NCBI RefSeq assembly: GCF_003121295.1
Contig: NZ_PHNC01000008.1
Location: 124,001 to 188,000 of the forward strand
Source of the DNA: Streptomyces orinoci
Lineage (GTDB): Bacteria; Actinomycetota; Actinomycetes; Streptomycetales; Streptomycetaceae
DNA length: 64,000 bases
Direction: 5' to 3'
The first letter of the stretch is position 1. Every line of letters starts with the position of its first letter. The notes under the pieces were generated by a model, which saw nothing but the letters and a program-made list of their open reading frames with translations, was not told the DNA's origin and did no database searches. Shown here piece by piece: positions 1 through 8,380 of this stretch. A program made the translations under genes and the position numbers.

Positions 1-1230
1 GAGGTGGGCCGGGTGCTCCTCGGGCGGGGCGGGGGCCAGCGAGATGTCGTCGATCCAGCCCCGGAAGCTGCCCGGACCGGCGGTGGAGTCATAGGCGACC
101 AGCACCCGGGCCACCGTCTTGCCCGCGGCGACCCGGCCGATGGGCGACTGGCGGTTGTTCCACTGGTTGACATAGAGCGTCTTGGCGTCCGCCTGGCCCT
201 GTGGGGTCAGCGGGGCGCCGTACTGGTCCCGGGCGCCCAGCCGGCTGAGATAGGTGCCATCGGTGAAGGCCAGGTCCACGGCCACATGGGTGGCCGGATA
301 GTGGGGGTCGCGCTCGGGCATGGCCGGGAAGACCTTGTAGGACAGCAGGGTGGTCGCGGTCACCTTGGTGTGTACCGAGAACACCTTGTTGTACGCGTAG
401 GCGTGCCCGCCGCCGGTCTGCCGGCCCGCGTAGCGCAGGGCGTGGGCGCCGGTGAAGCCCGCCCGGGCCTTGGCCGTGGGCGAGCCGGTGGGACCGTGGT
501 CCACATAGGTGCGCATCCCCGCCTGCGGCGGCGGGCCGCTGTCGGCGGTGGCGAACTGCACCTCGGCGAGCTGGGTGAGCCCGTCGCCGTTGTTGTGAGT
601 TATGTCCAGCCGGTACTGCCGGTAGGCGGTGCTGTTGGTGAAGCCGAACTCCCGGGTCTGCAGGCGCTTTGGGAAGTCCTCGCCGGTGCGGGTGTCCAGG
701 GTGGTCCAGGTGTGGCCGTCCTGGGAGCCCTTGAGGGTCCAGTCCCGGGGGTCGCGGCCGGGGGCGTCATTGGCGGAGGTCAGGGCGTACCGTACGGCCG
801 TGACCGGCTCGGAGAGCTCGAATTCCAGCCAGGCGGTCTTTTCGAAGGTCAGCCATTTGGTGCTGATCTCGCCGTCGATCAGGTTCTCCTTGACCTCCCC
901 GCCCGCCCGGTTCTCCCCGCTGGCCCGGACCTCGGTGATCTTGTCATTGACCGAGCCGGGGATGCCGGTGGAGTCGCCGCCGTCGATGCCCCGGGAGAGC
1001 GGGCGGCCGTCCGGGCCGGTCTCGGCGGTGTTGCGCCAGTCGGGCCGCGGCTGGCCGGGCTCGAAGGAGGAGCTGAAGCGGTCGGTGGCGGACGGGGCCG
1101 GGGAGCGGCCGCCGGAGGCCGTCAGGGCCCCGCTGGGACCGATCTGAGTGACCGTCACCATCAGGGCGGCGGTCAGTAGCGCGGTGGGGCGGGCGAGCAG
1201 GCGGCAGCCAGTTCTGAGTCGGTGTCTCAT
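1..1230 (-). CDS. GH92-type alpha-1,2-mannosidase, N-terminal part (runs off left edge)
   Basis: I translated this strand by hand from the ATG at 1230; 410 codons stay open to the window edge. The product begins with a Sec-type signal peptide (about residues 1-38, basic start then a run of Ala/Leu/Val). It is followed by a discoidin/F5-8-type carbohydrate-binding region (about 60-190, with ENLIDGEISTKWL and a DWTLKGSQDG stretch), then a beta-sandwich typical of the front of secreted actinobacterial GH92 mannosidases. The catalytic GH92 part lies left of position 1, so the family call rests on this N-terminal layout. A GGGAGG ribosome site precedes the ATG by about 5 bases. Secreted glycan trimming fits its divergent partner, an amino-sugar importer. 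Another secreted glycosidase with the same binding module is possible. Confidence 0.7.
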   Translation of the reverse strand, partial: MRHRLRTGCRLLARPTALLTAALMVTVTQIGPSGALTASGGRSPAPSATDRFSSSFEPGQPRPDWRNTAETGPDGRPLSRGIDGGDSTGIPGSVNDKITEVRASGENRAGGEVKENLIDGEISTKWLTFEKTAWLEFELSEPVTAVRYALTSANDAPGRDPRDWTLKGSQDGHTWTTLDTRTGEDFPKRLQTREFGFTNSTAYRQYRLDITHNNGDGLTQLAEVQFATADSGPPPQAGMRTYVDHGPTGSPTAKARAGFTGAHALRYAGRQTGGGHAYAYNKVFSVHTKVTATTLLSYKVFPAMPERDPHYPATHVAVDLAFTDGTYLSRLGARDQYGAPLTPQGQADAKTLYVNQWNNRQSPIGRVAAGKTVARVLVAYDSTAGPGSFRGWIDDISLAPAPPEEHPAHL

Positions 1231-1250
1231 CCCTTGCCTCCCAAGGAAGC

Positions 1251-1264
1251 TGACAACGTTGTCA
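1251..1264. promoter_or_regulatory. LacI-family-type operator palindrome
   Basis: TGACAACGTTGTCA is a perfect 14-base palindrome with the central CG pair typical of LacI-family operators. It lies 21 bases upstream of the mannosidase start codon, so a bound repressor would block that promoter or early elongation. The regulator itself is not in the window. The role is inferred from shape and position. Confidence 0.55.
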
Positions 1265-1650
1265 CCCGAGTTGCGCAATGCCGGAGGAGTGTTGGTGGCG
1301 CCCTAAGTAGCTCGTGTGCGGCCAGTGCTGTCAAGGCTCTCGGCGGTGGTGTCGCGGGGTGTCGGCGAGGTCTCAACTAGGGAAAGGCTGAAGGTCAATG
1401 GCGCCTCGATCTTGCCCAGTTGAGGCGCGGTGGACTATACCTGTCCCACGTCCGGGGCGACTTGGCACCGTCAGGCCGGACCGGGGGAAGAAGGCGGCGG
1501 GCCACCGGGTCCGGGCGCTTCGTCCCGGCGCACACCCAGCACACCAGGCTTCAACCGACCCGCGGTGTCGGGACCTTCGTCGTCGGCGAGTGCAGCACGG
1601 GGAGACCGCCACACCGCCTGAGTCCCTCGGGAGGCGAGGACTTGAGCAGC
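1265..1650 (+). promoter_or_regulatory. Divergent intergenic region and long ngcE leader
   Basis: About 390 bases without a gene. A plausible promoter is TTGCCC at 1412-1417 and TATACC at 1436-1441, 18 bases apart. This would leave an untranslated leader of roughly 200 bases before the ngcE ATG. Open frames in the leader have no good ribosome site, and I see no clear riboswitch fold. Confidence 0.4.
1429..1444. promoter_or_regulatory. DasR (dre)-like site overlapping the ngcE promoter
   Basis: The core TGGACTATACCT at 1431-1442 matches 9 of 12 positions of the DasR consensus core TGGTCTAGACCA and overlaps the proposed -10 box. DasR, a GntR-family repressor released by glucosamine-6-phosphate, controls amino-sugar uptake genes in Streptomyces. 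A dre site in front of an ngcEFG-type importer is therefore expected. No binding data are available. Confidence 0.5.
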
Positions 1651-3087
1651 ATGGGATCCACCCCGGAATTCGGCCGCCGTGAACTGATCAGGAGGGCCGC
1701 GGCGCTCGGTGTGGCCGCGGTGCCCGCGATGGGCCTGCTGAGCGCCTGTGCCAGCGGCGGAGGCGACGACAGCGACAACAAGCAGGTCTCCAAGGGGACC
1801 AAGAGCGCCAAGAACCCGCTGGCGGTCAATGAGAAGGCCGCACTGGACGTGGTCATCTTCGACGGCGGCTTCGGCCAGCAGTACGCCAAGGACGCCGAGG
1901 CCGAGTACAAGAGGGCCTACCCCTCCGCCGAGGTCAAGCACTCCGCCACCCAGGACATCGCCCCCCAGCTCCAGCCCCGTTTCAATGGCGGCACCCCGCC
2001 GGACCTCATTGACAACTCCGGTGCCAAGCAAATGGACATGGGCACCCTGGTCGGCCAGAACCAGCTGACCGATCTCAACGCCCTGCTGGACGCGCCCTCG
2101 GTGGACGACCCCGGCAAGAAGGTGCGCGACACCCTGCGTCCGGGTGTGGTGGAGATGGGGCAGTTCGACGGCGACCAGACCTGGATCCTCTATTACGCCT
2201 ACACCGTCTACGGCGTCTGGTACTCCAAGACCAATCTGGCGAAGCTGGACGCCCAGTACCCCGAGACCTGGGACGAGATGCTCAAGGTCTGTGAGGCGGC
2301 CAAGAAGAAGGGCATCGCCGGCTGGACCTACGCGGGCAAGTATCCGTACTACATCCCGTTCAGCCTCTACCCGTTCATCGGCAAGATCGGCGGAGTGGAG
2401 GTGCTCAACCGCATCGACAACCTGGAGCCCAACGCCTGGAAGGACCCGGCGGTCAAGGCCGCCTTCGAGGCCTACTACGAGCTCTACCGGAAGGGCTATA
2501 TCCTCCAGGGCACCCCGGGGCTGGACCACATCCAGTCGCAGACCGCCTGGAACGAGGGCAAGGCGCTGTTCATCCCCAATGGCTCCTGGGTGGAGAACGA
2601 GTCCAAGAAGACCACCCCCAAGGACTTCCGGATGGCGGTGGGCGCCCCGTCCAGTCTTGACAAGAACGACAAGCTGCCCTTCGGCACCCTGTGGGCCTCC
2701 GGCGGTGAGCCCTTTATCGTGCCCCGGCACGCCAAGAACCCGCAGGGCGGCATGGAGTTGCTGCGCATCATGCTGGGCAGGAAGTCCTCGCAGAACTTCA
2801 TCAAGGCGGTGTCCTCGCTCACCTCGTTCAATGGCGGGACCGAGGGACTGGTGCTGCCGCCGGGCCTGGCTTCCTGCCAGGAGGCGCTGGACAAGGCGGG
2901 CAAGAACGTGCTCAACCCCCGTCTGCAGGACTGGTATGTGGCCCTGGAGAAGGAGAAGATCGGGGTGGGCGCGCTGGGCGAGATGATGGCCGGCCGGCTG
3001 ACTCCGGACGAGGCCATCAAGAAGATCCAGAAGTTTGCGGACGACACCGCCAGGGACAGCTCGGTCAAGAAGTACAAGCACAAGTAG
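1651..3087 (+). CDS. ngcE: N-acetylglucosamine/chitobiose ABC transporter substrate-binding lipoprotein
   Basis: A 478-residue family 1 extracellular solute-binding protein that would capture an amino sugar outside the membrane and deliver it to the two permeases encoded just downstream. The N-terminus has a twin-arginine-like RRELIRR stretch followed by a hydrophobic core and the lipobox LLSAC, so it is probably a Tat-exported lipoprotein. The mature part contains the usual NGGTPPDLIDN and ETWDEMLKVCEAAKKKG type motifs of this family. I chose the ATG at 1651, 10 bases after GAGGCGAGGA; a TTG nine bases earlier is possible. The 7-base gap to ngcF indicates one operon. No ATPase gene is present; in Streptomyces such importers usually share the MsiK ATPase encoded elsewhere. 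The exact sugar is inferred from neighbourhood. Confidence 0.82.
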   Translation: MGSTPEFGRRELIRRAAALGVAAVPAMGLLSACASGGGDDSDNKQVSKGTKSAKNPLAVNEKAALDVVIFDGGFGQQYAKDAEAEYKRAYPSAEVKHSATQDIAPQLQPRFNGGTPPDLIDNSGAKQMDMGTLVGQNQLTDLNALLDAPSVDDPGKKVRDTLRPGVVEMGQFDGDQTWILYYAYTVYGVWYSKTNLAKLDAQYPETWDEMLKVCEAAKKKGIAGWTYAGKYPYYIPFSLYPFIGKIGGVEVLNRIDNLEPNAWKDPAVKAAFEAYYELYRKGYILQGTPGLDHIQSQTAWNEGKALFIPNGSWVENESKKTTPKDFRMAVGAPSSLDKNDKLPFGTLWASGGEPFIVPRHAKNPQGGMELLRIMLGRKSSQNFIKAVSSLTSFNGGTEGLVLPPGLASCQEALDKAGKNVLNPRLQDWYVALEKEKIGVGALGEMMAGRLTPDEAIKKIQKFADDTARDSSVKKYKHK

Positions 3088-3094
3088 GGCGGCC

Positions 3095-4012
3095 ATGCAG
3101 CACGGTAAGTACCGCTTTATCGCGGGGTTTCTGCTCGTCCCGCTGGCGGTCTACGGAATCTTTGTCATCTCGCCCTTCGTCCAGGCCATCTACTACTCGT
3201 TCACCAACTGGACCGGTCTGAGCGGCGACTTCCGGGTGACCGGGCTGGAGAACTACCAACGGCTGTGGCACGACGAGGTGTTCTGGAAGGCCGTGGGTCA
3301 CAATGTGCTGCTGCTTCTGCTGCTGCCCCTGCTGACGCTGGGTTTGGGGCTGTTCTTCGCCTTTATGCTCAACGTCGGCGGGCGGCGGCGGAAGAACGCG
3401 GCGGTGGCCGGGGTCCGCGGCTCCGGCGTCTACAAAATCATCTACTTCTTCCCGCAGGTGCTCTCGCTGGCCATCGTCGCCCTGCTCTTCCAGTTCGCCT
3501 ACAACCCCAACAGCGGTGCCATCAACTCCTTTCTGAGCGCCATCGGCCTGGACTCGGTGAAGCCCGACTGGCTGGGCGATCCCAAGCTGGCGCTGTGGTG
3601 TGTCACCGCGGTGATGGTGTGGAGCAATGTCGGCTTCTATGTGGTGCTGTTCTCGGCCGGCATGGCCTCCATTCCCAAGGACTTCTACGAGGCCGCGCTG
3701 CTGGACGGCGCCAACCGGCTGCAGACCTTCTTCCGCATCACCCTGCCGCTGCTGTGGGACACCGTGCAGACCGGCTGGGTCTATATGGGCATCATGGCGC
3801 TGGACGGCTTCGCCTTCATCCAGATCATGACCATGGGGCCGGGCGGTCCGGACTACTCCACCGAGCTGCTGTCCTACTACCTCTACACCAAGGCATTCCG
3901 TGACGGGCAGGCCGGATACGCCACCACGGTGGGCGTGGCCCTGCTGATCGTCACCATGATTTTCGCGGGCATCGTGATGAAGCTCGGGCGCCGCGAACGG
4001 CTGGAGTTCTGA
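3095..4012 (+). CDS. ngcF: Sugar ABC transporter permease, first subunit
   Basis: A 305-residue inner-membrane permease of the MalF type with six predicted hydrophobic segments, the first at about residues 7-30. It contains the EAA loop (EAALLDGANRLQTFFRITLP) that contacts the ATPase. It follows ngcE by 7 bases and would form the import channel together with the product of the next gene. The start at 3095 places the first membrane segment correctly; the upstream in-frame extension overlaps ngcE and has no ribosome site. Its stop codon lies in the first of two copies of a duplicated 20-base segment discussed in the findings. Confidence 0.85.
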   Translation: MQHGKYRFIAGFLLVPLAVYGIFVISPFVQAIYYSFTNWTGLSGDFRVTGLENYQRLWHDEVFWKAVGHNVLLLLLLPLLTLGLGLFFAFMLNVGGRRRKNAAVAGVRGSGVYKIIYFFPQVLSLAIVALLFQFAYNPNSGAINSFLSAIGLDSVKPDWLGDPKLALWCVTAVMVWSNVGFYVVLFSAGMASIPKDFYEAALLDGANRLQTFFRITLPLLWDTVQTGWVYMGIMALDGFAFIQIMTMGPGGPDYSTELLSYYLYTKAFRDGQAGYATTVGVALLIVTMIFAGIVMKLGRRERLEF

Positions 4013-4040
4013 TGCCCGTACGGGAGTTGTGATGTCCGTA
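4001..4040 (+). repeat. Imperfect 20-base tandem duplication at the ngcF/ngcG junction
   Basis: Positions 4001-4020 and 4021-4040 are identical at 17 of 20 bases. Each copy carries a TGATG overlap: the first holds the ngcF stop and a spare ATG, the second the stop of the resulting six-codon frame and the ngcG start. This looks like a duplicated stop/start junction. Confidence 0.8.
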
Positions 4041-4937
4041 TCCACCGAGACCGAGGCCCCGCAGACCGGACGACCGGTGATCGACTCCCCGCGGGGGCGG
4101 CTGGGCAGCGAGGGCCGGGTCCTCAATGTCTTCTCGCACGGCGTCCTGGTGATCTGGGGCCTGATGGTGACCATGCCGCTGCTGTGGGCGGTGATGAGCG
4201 CCTTCAAGACGGACAACGAGATCTTCACCTCGCCCTGGTCGCTGCCGAAGAGCCTGCGTTTCGACGCCTGGCGGCGGGCCTGGACCACGGCGCATATGAG
4301 CGAGTACTTTCTCAACTCGCTGATTGTGGTGGCCGGTTCACTGGCGGGCACCATGCTGCTGGGGGCGATGGCCGCCTATGTACTGGCCCGTTTCGACTTC
4401 CCCGGCAACCGCCTGATCTACTTCCTGTTCATCGGCGGCATGAGCTTTCCGGTCATCCTGGCACTGGTGCCGCTGTTCTTTGTGATGAAGAACATGGAGC
4501 TGCTCAACACCTATCCCGGGCTGATCCTGGTCTATATCGCCTATTCGCTGCCCTTCACGGTGTTCTTTCTCACCGGCTTCTTCAGGACGCTGCCCACCGA
4601 GGTCGCCGAGGCGGCGCTGATCGACGGGGCCTCGCACTCCCGCACCTTCTTCCAGGTGATGCTGCCCATGGCCAAGCCGGGGCTGATCAGCGTGGGGACC
4701 TTCAACTTCCTGGGCCAGTGGAACCAGTACCTGCTGCCCACCGTGCTCAACGTGGGCGACGAGCACAAACGGCTGCTGCCCCAGGGACTGGTGGCACTGG
4801 CGGCCAGTCAGCAGTACAAGGGCGACTGGTCCGGGCTGTTCGCCGGGCTGGTGATGGCCATGCTGCCGGTGCTGGGCGCCTATGTGGTCTTCCAGCGGCA
4901 GGTGCAGGCGGGGCTGACGGCGGGGTCGCTGAAGTAG
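4032..4937 (+). CDS. ngcG: Sugar ABC transporter permease, second subunit
   Basis: A 301-residue MalG-type permease with six hydrophobic segments. Its EAA loop reads EAALIDGASHSRTFFQVMLP, and the C-terminus ends QAGLTAGSLK as is common for this family. It pairs with the preceding permease to form the membrane part of the importer. The start could be the GTG at 4029 or the ATG at 4032; the ATG is chosen because it sits in a TGATG overlap with a six-codon frame that itself begins in the ngcF stop, suggesting coupled translation. No ATP-binding gene follows. Confidence 0.85.
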   Translation: MSVSTETEAPQTGRPVIDSPRGRLGSEGRVLNVFSHGVLVIWGLMVTMPLLWAVMSAFKTDNEIFTSPWSLPKSLRFDAWRRAWTTAHMSEYFLNSLIVVAGSLAGTMLLGAMAAYVLARFDFPGNRLIYFLFIGGMSFPVILALVPLFFVMKNMELLNTYPGLILVYIAYSLPFTVFFLTGFFRTLPTEVAEAALIDGASHSRTFFQVMLPMAKPGLISVGTFNFLGQWNQYLLPTVLNVGDEHKRLLPQGLVALAASQQYKGDWSGLFAGLVMAMLPVLGAYVVFQRQVQAGLTAGSLK

Positions 4938-4957
4938 CCGGGGATCCGCGCGGGACC

Positions 4958-4974
4958 GGGCCGTGGTCCGGCCC
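4958..4974 (+). terminator. Weak hairpin after ngcG
   Basis: GGGCCG and CGGCCC arms around a five-base loop, about 20 bases after the ngcG stop. It is short and has no T-run, so it is only a candidate terminator. Confidence 0.3.
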
Positions 4975-5119
4975 CCGGGCGGGCGCTCGTACGATGAGGG
5001 AACCGCGTAGTCGCCGGGACCGTGTCAGGGCCCTTGACGCGATCTACGCCATGCGGCTGAGCTTAGCTTCAGAGGTTGTAGCAACGACTGGCTCTGCCGT
5101 GCCGACGAGGTGGGAGTGA

Positions 5120-6307
5120 ATGGGCGTGGAGACTCCGGGTTCGCAGTCCTCGCTGCACCGGGCCAACCTGGAGCGCGTGGTCCGGGCGGTACGCATGGCG
5201 GGCGCGCTCACCCAGGCGGAGATCGCCCGGTCCACCGGGCTGTCCGCGGCCACCGTCTCCAATATCGTGCGGGAGCTGAAGGACAACGGCACCGTCGAGG
5301 TGACGCCCACCTCCGCCGGCGGCCGGCGGGCCCGCAGCGTCTCGCTCTCCGGGGACGCCGGGATCGTGGTCGGAGTGGACTTCGGCCACACCCATCTGCG
5401 GGTGGCCATCGGCAACCTGGCCCACCGGGTGCTGGCCGAGGAGGCCGAGCCGCTGGATGTGGACGCCTCCGCCGCCCAGGGCCTGGACCGGGCGGAGTTC
5501 CTGGTCAAGAGCCTGATCTCGGGCTCGGGCATCAGCCCGCGCAAGATCGTCGGGGTGGGCCTGGGTGTGCCCGGCCCCATCGATGTGGCCTCCGGGGTGC
5601 TGGGCTCCACCGCGATCCTGCCGGGCTGGGCCGGCACCAACCCCCGCGACGACCTCGCCGCCCGCCTGGACGTCCCGGTCTACGTGGACAACGATGCCAA
5701 CCTGGGCGCGCTGGGCGAGCTGGTCTGGGGAGCCGGACGGGGCGCCGCCGACCTGGCGTACATCAAGGTCGCCAGCGGTGTGGGCGCCGGACTGGTGATC
5801 AACGGCCAGATCTACCGGGGCCCGGGCGGCACCGCGGGTGAGATCGGGCACATCACCCTGGACGAGTCCGGCCCGGTCTGCCGCTGCGGCAACCGGGGCT
5901 GCCTGGAGACCTTCACCGCCAACCGCTATGTGCTGCCCCTGCTGCACTCGGCGCATGGCACCGATCTGACCGTGGCCCGGATGGTGCGCCTGGCCCAGGA
6001 GGGGGACGCGGGCTGCCGGCGGGTGATCGCCGACGTGGGACGGCACATCGGCAGCGGCGTGGCCAGCCTGTGCAACCTGCTCAACCCCAGCCGGGTGGTG
6101 CTCGGCGGCGATCTGGCGGAATCCGGCGAGCTGGTGCTGGCCCCCATCCGGGAATCGGTCTCCCGCTATGCCATCCCCAGTGCCGCACGGCAGTTGGAGG
6201 TGGTGCCCGGTGCGCTGGGCGGCCGCGCCGAGGTGCTGGGCGCGCTGGCCCTGGTGCTGAGCGAAATGGGTGATTCCTCACTGCTGGACGACAGCCTGCC
6301 GGCCTGA
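5120..6307 (+). CDS. rok7B7: ROK-family transcriptional regulator Rok7B7
   Basis: A 395-residue ROK regulator. Residues about 15-75 form a winged helix-turn-helix (LTQAEIARSTGLSAATVSNI), followed by a sugar-kinase-like fold with the zinc motif CRCGNRGCLE and the preceding GEIGH. The ATG at 5120 follows GGGAG at 5112-5116. It lies between ngcEFG and xylFGH, the position of rok7B7 (SCO6008) in S. coelicolor. That regulator has been reported to affect xylose uptake, carbon catabolite repression and antibiotic production. It most likely controls the adjacent xyl operon and responds to a sugar or sugar phosphate. The separate promoter region of about 180 bases suggests independent transcription. 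Confidence 0.85.
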   Translation: MGVETPGSQSSLHRANLERVVRAVRMAGALTQAEIARSTGLSAATVSNIVRELKDNGTVEVTPTSAGGRRARSVSLSGDAGIVVGVDFGHTHLRVAIGNLAHRVLAEEAEPLDVDASAAQGLDRAEFLVKSLISGSGISPRKIVGVGLGVPGPIDVASGVLGSTAILPGWAGTNPRDDLAARLDVPVYVDNDANLGALGELVWGAGRGAADLAYIKVASGVGAGLVINGQIYRGPGGTAGEIGHITLDESGPVCRCGNRGCLETFTANRYVLPLLHSAHGTDLTVARMVRLAQEGDAGCRRVIADVGRHIGSGVASLCNLLNPSRVVLGGDLAESGELVLAPIRESVSRYAIPSAARQLEVVPGALGGRAEVLGALALVLSEMGDSSLLDDSLPA

Positions 6308-6390
6308 GACCCAAGGCCCCGACCTGCCCTGTCTCTTGAGTTCACTCAGATAACGAATGGCATCGTTGCCAACTCGAAATCGCTTCACTA

Positions 6391-6420
6391 GTTGACGCCT
6401 CGTTGACGTACGGCTTGACT
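6391..6420 (+). promoter_or_regulatory. Three spaced TTGAC motifs upstream of xylF
   Basis: TTGAC occurs at 6392-6396, 6403-6407 and 6415-6419, at intervals of 11 and 12 bases, that is about one helical turn, roughly 55-80 bases before xylF. Such phasing suggests a regulator array or overlapping -35 elements. Which protein binds is unknown; Rok7B7 is the obvious candidate. Confidence 0.35.
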
Positions 6421-6471
6421 TCCAGCCACCTCGGCCGCAAGGACGCGGCCTCGTCAGGGAGGTATCCGTAA

Positions 6472-7578
6472 GTGAACACCCAGTTGCGTCGTGCCCTGGT
6501 GGCCGTTGCCGCCGTATCCATGGCCACCTCTATCGCCGCCTGCGGAAAGGCCAAGGAGGCCGGCGGCGGGGAGAAGAAAACCGATGGCAAGGGCTCGCTG
6601 ACCATCGGCCTGCTGCTGCCGGAGAACCAGACCGCCCGCTATGAGCGCTTCGACAAGCCGCTGATCGAAAAGAAGATCAAGGAACTGGCGGGCACCAGCA
6701 CCACCGTCCTTTACGAGAACGCCAAGCAGGACGCCTCCGTCCAGCAGCAGCAGGTGGACACCATGATCACCAAGAAGGTCGATGCGCTGATCGTGGACGC
6801 GGTGGACGCCAAGTCGATAGCGAGCTCGGTGAAGAAGGCCGCCGACAAGAACATTCCGGTGATCGCCTATGACCGCCTCGCCGAGGGCCCGGTCAAGGCG
6901 TACACCTCGGTGGACAATGAGCGGGTCGGCAAGATCCAGGGCGAGGCGCTGCTCAAGGAGCTGGGCGACAACGCCGCCAAGGGCCAGATCGTGATGATGA
7001 ACGGTTCCATCACCGACCCCAACGCCAAGATGTACAAGGACGGCGCCCACTCCGTGCTGGACGGCAAGGTGAAGATCGGCAAGGAGTACGACACCAAGGA
7101 GTGGAAGCCGGAGAACGCCAACGAGAACATGAAGGGCGCCATCTCCTCGCTGGGCAAGGACAACATCGTCGGCGTCTACTCCGCCAACGACGGCATGGCC
7201 GGCGGCATCATCACCGCGCTGCACGCGGCCGGCTATGACAAGCTCCCGCCGGTCACCGGCCAGGACGCCGAACTCTCCGCCGTCCAGCGGATCCTGGCGG
7301 GCGAGCAGTTCATGAGCGTCTACAAGCCGTACCAGCCGGAGGCCGACGCGGCCGCCACCATGGCCGTCGCCCTGGCCCAGGGCAAGAAGCTGGACTCCAT
7401 CGCCACCTCCACCGTGGACAGCGGCTCCCAGAAGAAGATCCCCTCGATCATCGTCACCCCGCTCTCGCTGACCAAGGACGACATCGCCAAGTACGTGGGC
7501 AAGGAGGGCTTTTACCGCCTCGACGAGATCTGCACGCCCAAGTACAAGGCGCAGTGCGACCAGGCCGGGCTGAAGTAG
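6472..7578 (+). CDS. xylF: Xylose ABC transporter substrate-binding lipoprotein
   Basis: A 368-residue periplasmic-binding-protein-like lipoprotein of the ribose/xylose class. The signal peptide ends in the lipobox SIAAC, and the mature protein starts with the typical LTIGLLLPENQTARYERFD of XylF proteins. GTG at 6472 is preceded by AGGGAGG. It heads the three-gene xylFGH operon and would bind D-xylose outside the membrane. The adjacent rok7B7 and the order binding protein, ATPase, permease support the assignment. A different pentose cannot be excluded. Confidence 0.88.
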   Translation: MNTQLRRALVAVAAVSMATSIAACGKAKEAGGGEKKTDGKGSLTIGLLLPENQTARYERFDKPLIEKKIKELAGTSTTVLYENAKQDASVQQQQVDTMITKKVDALIVDAVDAKSIASSVKKAADKNIPVIAYDRLAEGPVKAYTSVDNERVGKIQGEALLKELGDNAAKGQIVMMNGSITDPNAKMYKDGAHSVLDGKVKIGKEYDTKEWKPENANENMKGAISSLGKDNIVGVYSANDGMAGGIITALHAAGYDKLPPVTGQDAELSAVQRILAGEQFMSVYKPYQPEADAAATMAVALAQGKKLDSIATSTVDSGSQKKIPSIIVTPLSLTKDDIAKYVGKEGFYRLDEICTPKYKAQCDQAGLK

Positions 7579-7600
7579 CACCGGGAAGGAAGTGATCGAC

Positions 7601-8380
7601 ATGTCCGCTACGCCGGTACTGGCGTTGCGCGGGGTCTCCAAGCGGTTCGGTGCCGTACAGGCGCTCACCGATGTGGAGTTGGAGATCCATCCCGGTGAAG
7701 TCGTCGCCCTGGTCGGGGACAACGGCGCCGGCAAGTCCACCCTGGTCAAGACGATAGCGGGAGTGGGTCCCGCGGACGACGGCGTCATCGAGTGGGAGGG
7801 CCGCCCGGTCCGCATCGAACGGCCGCACACCGCCCAGGAGTTGGGCATCGCCACCGTCTACCAGGACCTGGCGCTGTGCGACAACCTCGATGTGGTCGGC
7901 AACCTCTTCCTGGGCCGCGAGATCGCACATGCCGGGGTGCTGGACGAGGTGGAGATGGAGCGGCGGGCCCGCGAGCTGCTGGCCACCCTCTCCATCCGGA
8001 TCCCCAGTGTGCGCATCCCGGTGGCCGCGCTCTCCGGCGGCCAGCGGCAGACCGTGGCCATCGCCCGCTCGCTGCTGGGCGAGCCCAAGGTGGTCATCCT
8101 GGACGAGCCCACCGCCGCCCTGGGCGTGGAACAGACCGCCCAGGTGCTGGACCTGGTGGAGCGGCTGCGCGAGCGGGGCCTGGGGGTGATCCTCATCAGC
8201 CACAACATGGCCGACGTCAAGGCGGTCGCGGACCGGGTGGCGGTGCTGCGGCTGGGCCGTAACAACGGCACCTTCGAGGTGCGCAGCACCTCCCAGGAAG
8301 AGATCATCTCGGCCATCACCGGCGCCACCGACAACGCTGTCACCCGCCGTAAGGCCCGCACCGCGGAGGCGAGCAAGTGA
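7601..8380 (+). CDS. xylG: Xylose ABC transporter ATP-binding protein
   Basis: A 259-residue ATPase with Walker A GDNGAGKST (about residues 40-48), signature ALSGGQRQ, Walker B VVILDEPTAAL and a switch histidine in ISHNMADV. Unlike E. coli XylG, which has two fused ATPase halves, this protein has a single domain and would act as a homodimer; this is common in actinobacteria. ATG 7601 sits 10 bases after GGGAAGGA; a GTG at 7592 is too close to that site. Its stop overlaps the xylH start in a GTGA. Confidence 0.88.
   Translation: MSATPVLALRGVSKRFGAVQALTDVELEIHPGEVVALVGDNGAGKSTLVKTIAGVGPADDGVIEWEGRPVRIERPHTAQELGIATVYQDLALCDNLDVVGNLFLGREIAHAGVLDEVEMERRARELLATLSIRIPSVRIPVAALSGGQRQTVAIARSLLGEPKVVILDEPTAALGVEQTAQVLDLVERLRERGLGVILISHNMADVKAVADRVAVLRLGRNNGTFEVRSTSQEEIISAITGATDNAVTRRKARTAEASK

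Noticed and set aside
4..1179. Forward-strand frame at the left edge
   Set aside because: Low-complexity Gly/Val/Arg product; the reverse strand encodes a signal peptide and carbohydrate-binding module with good codon use.
1265..1650. Riboswitch in the long ngcE leader
   Set aside because: No conserved riboswitch core could be recognised; GC-rich stems alone are not evidence.
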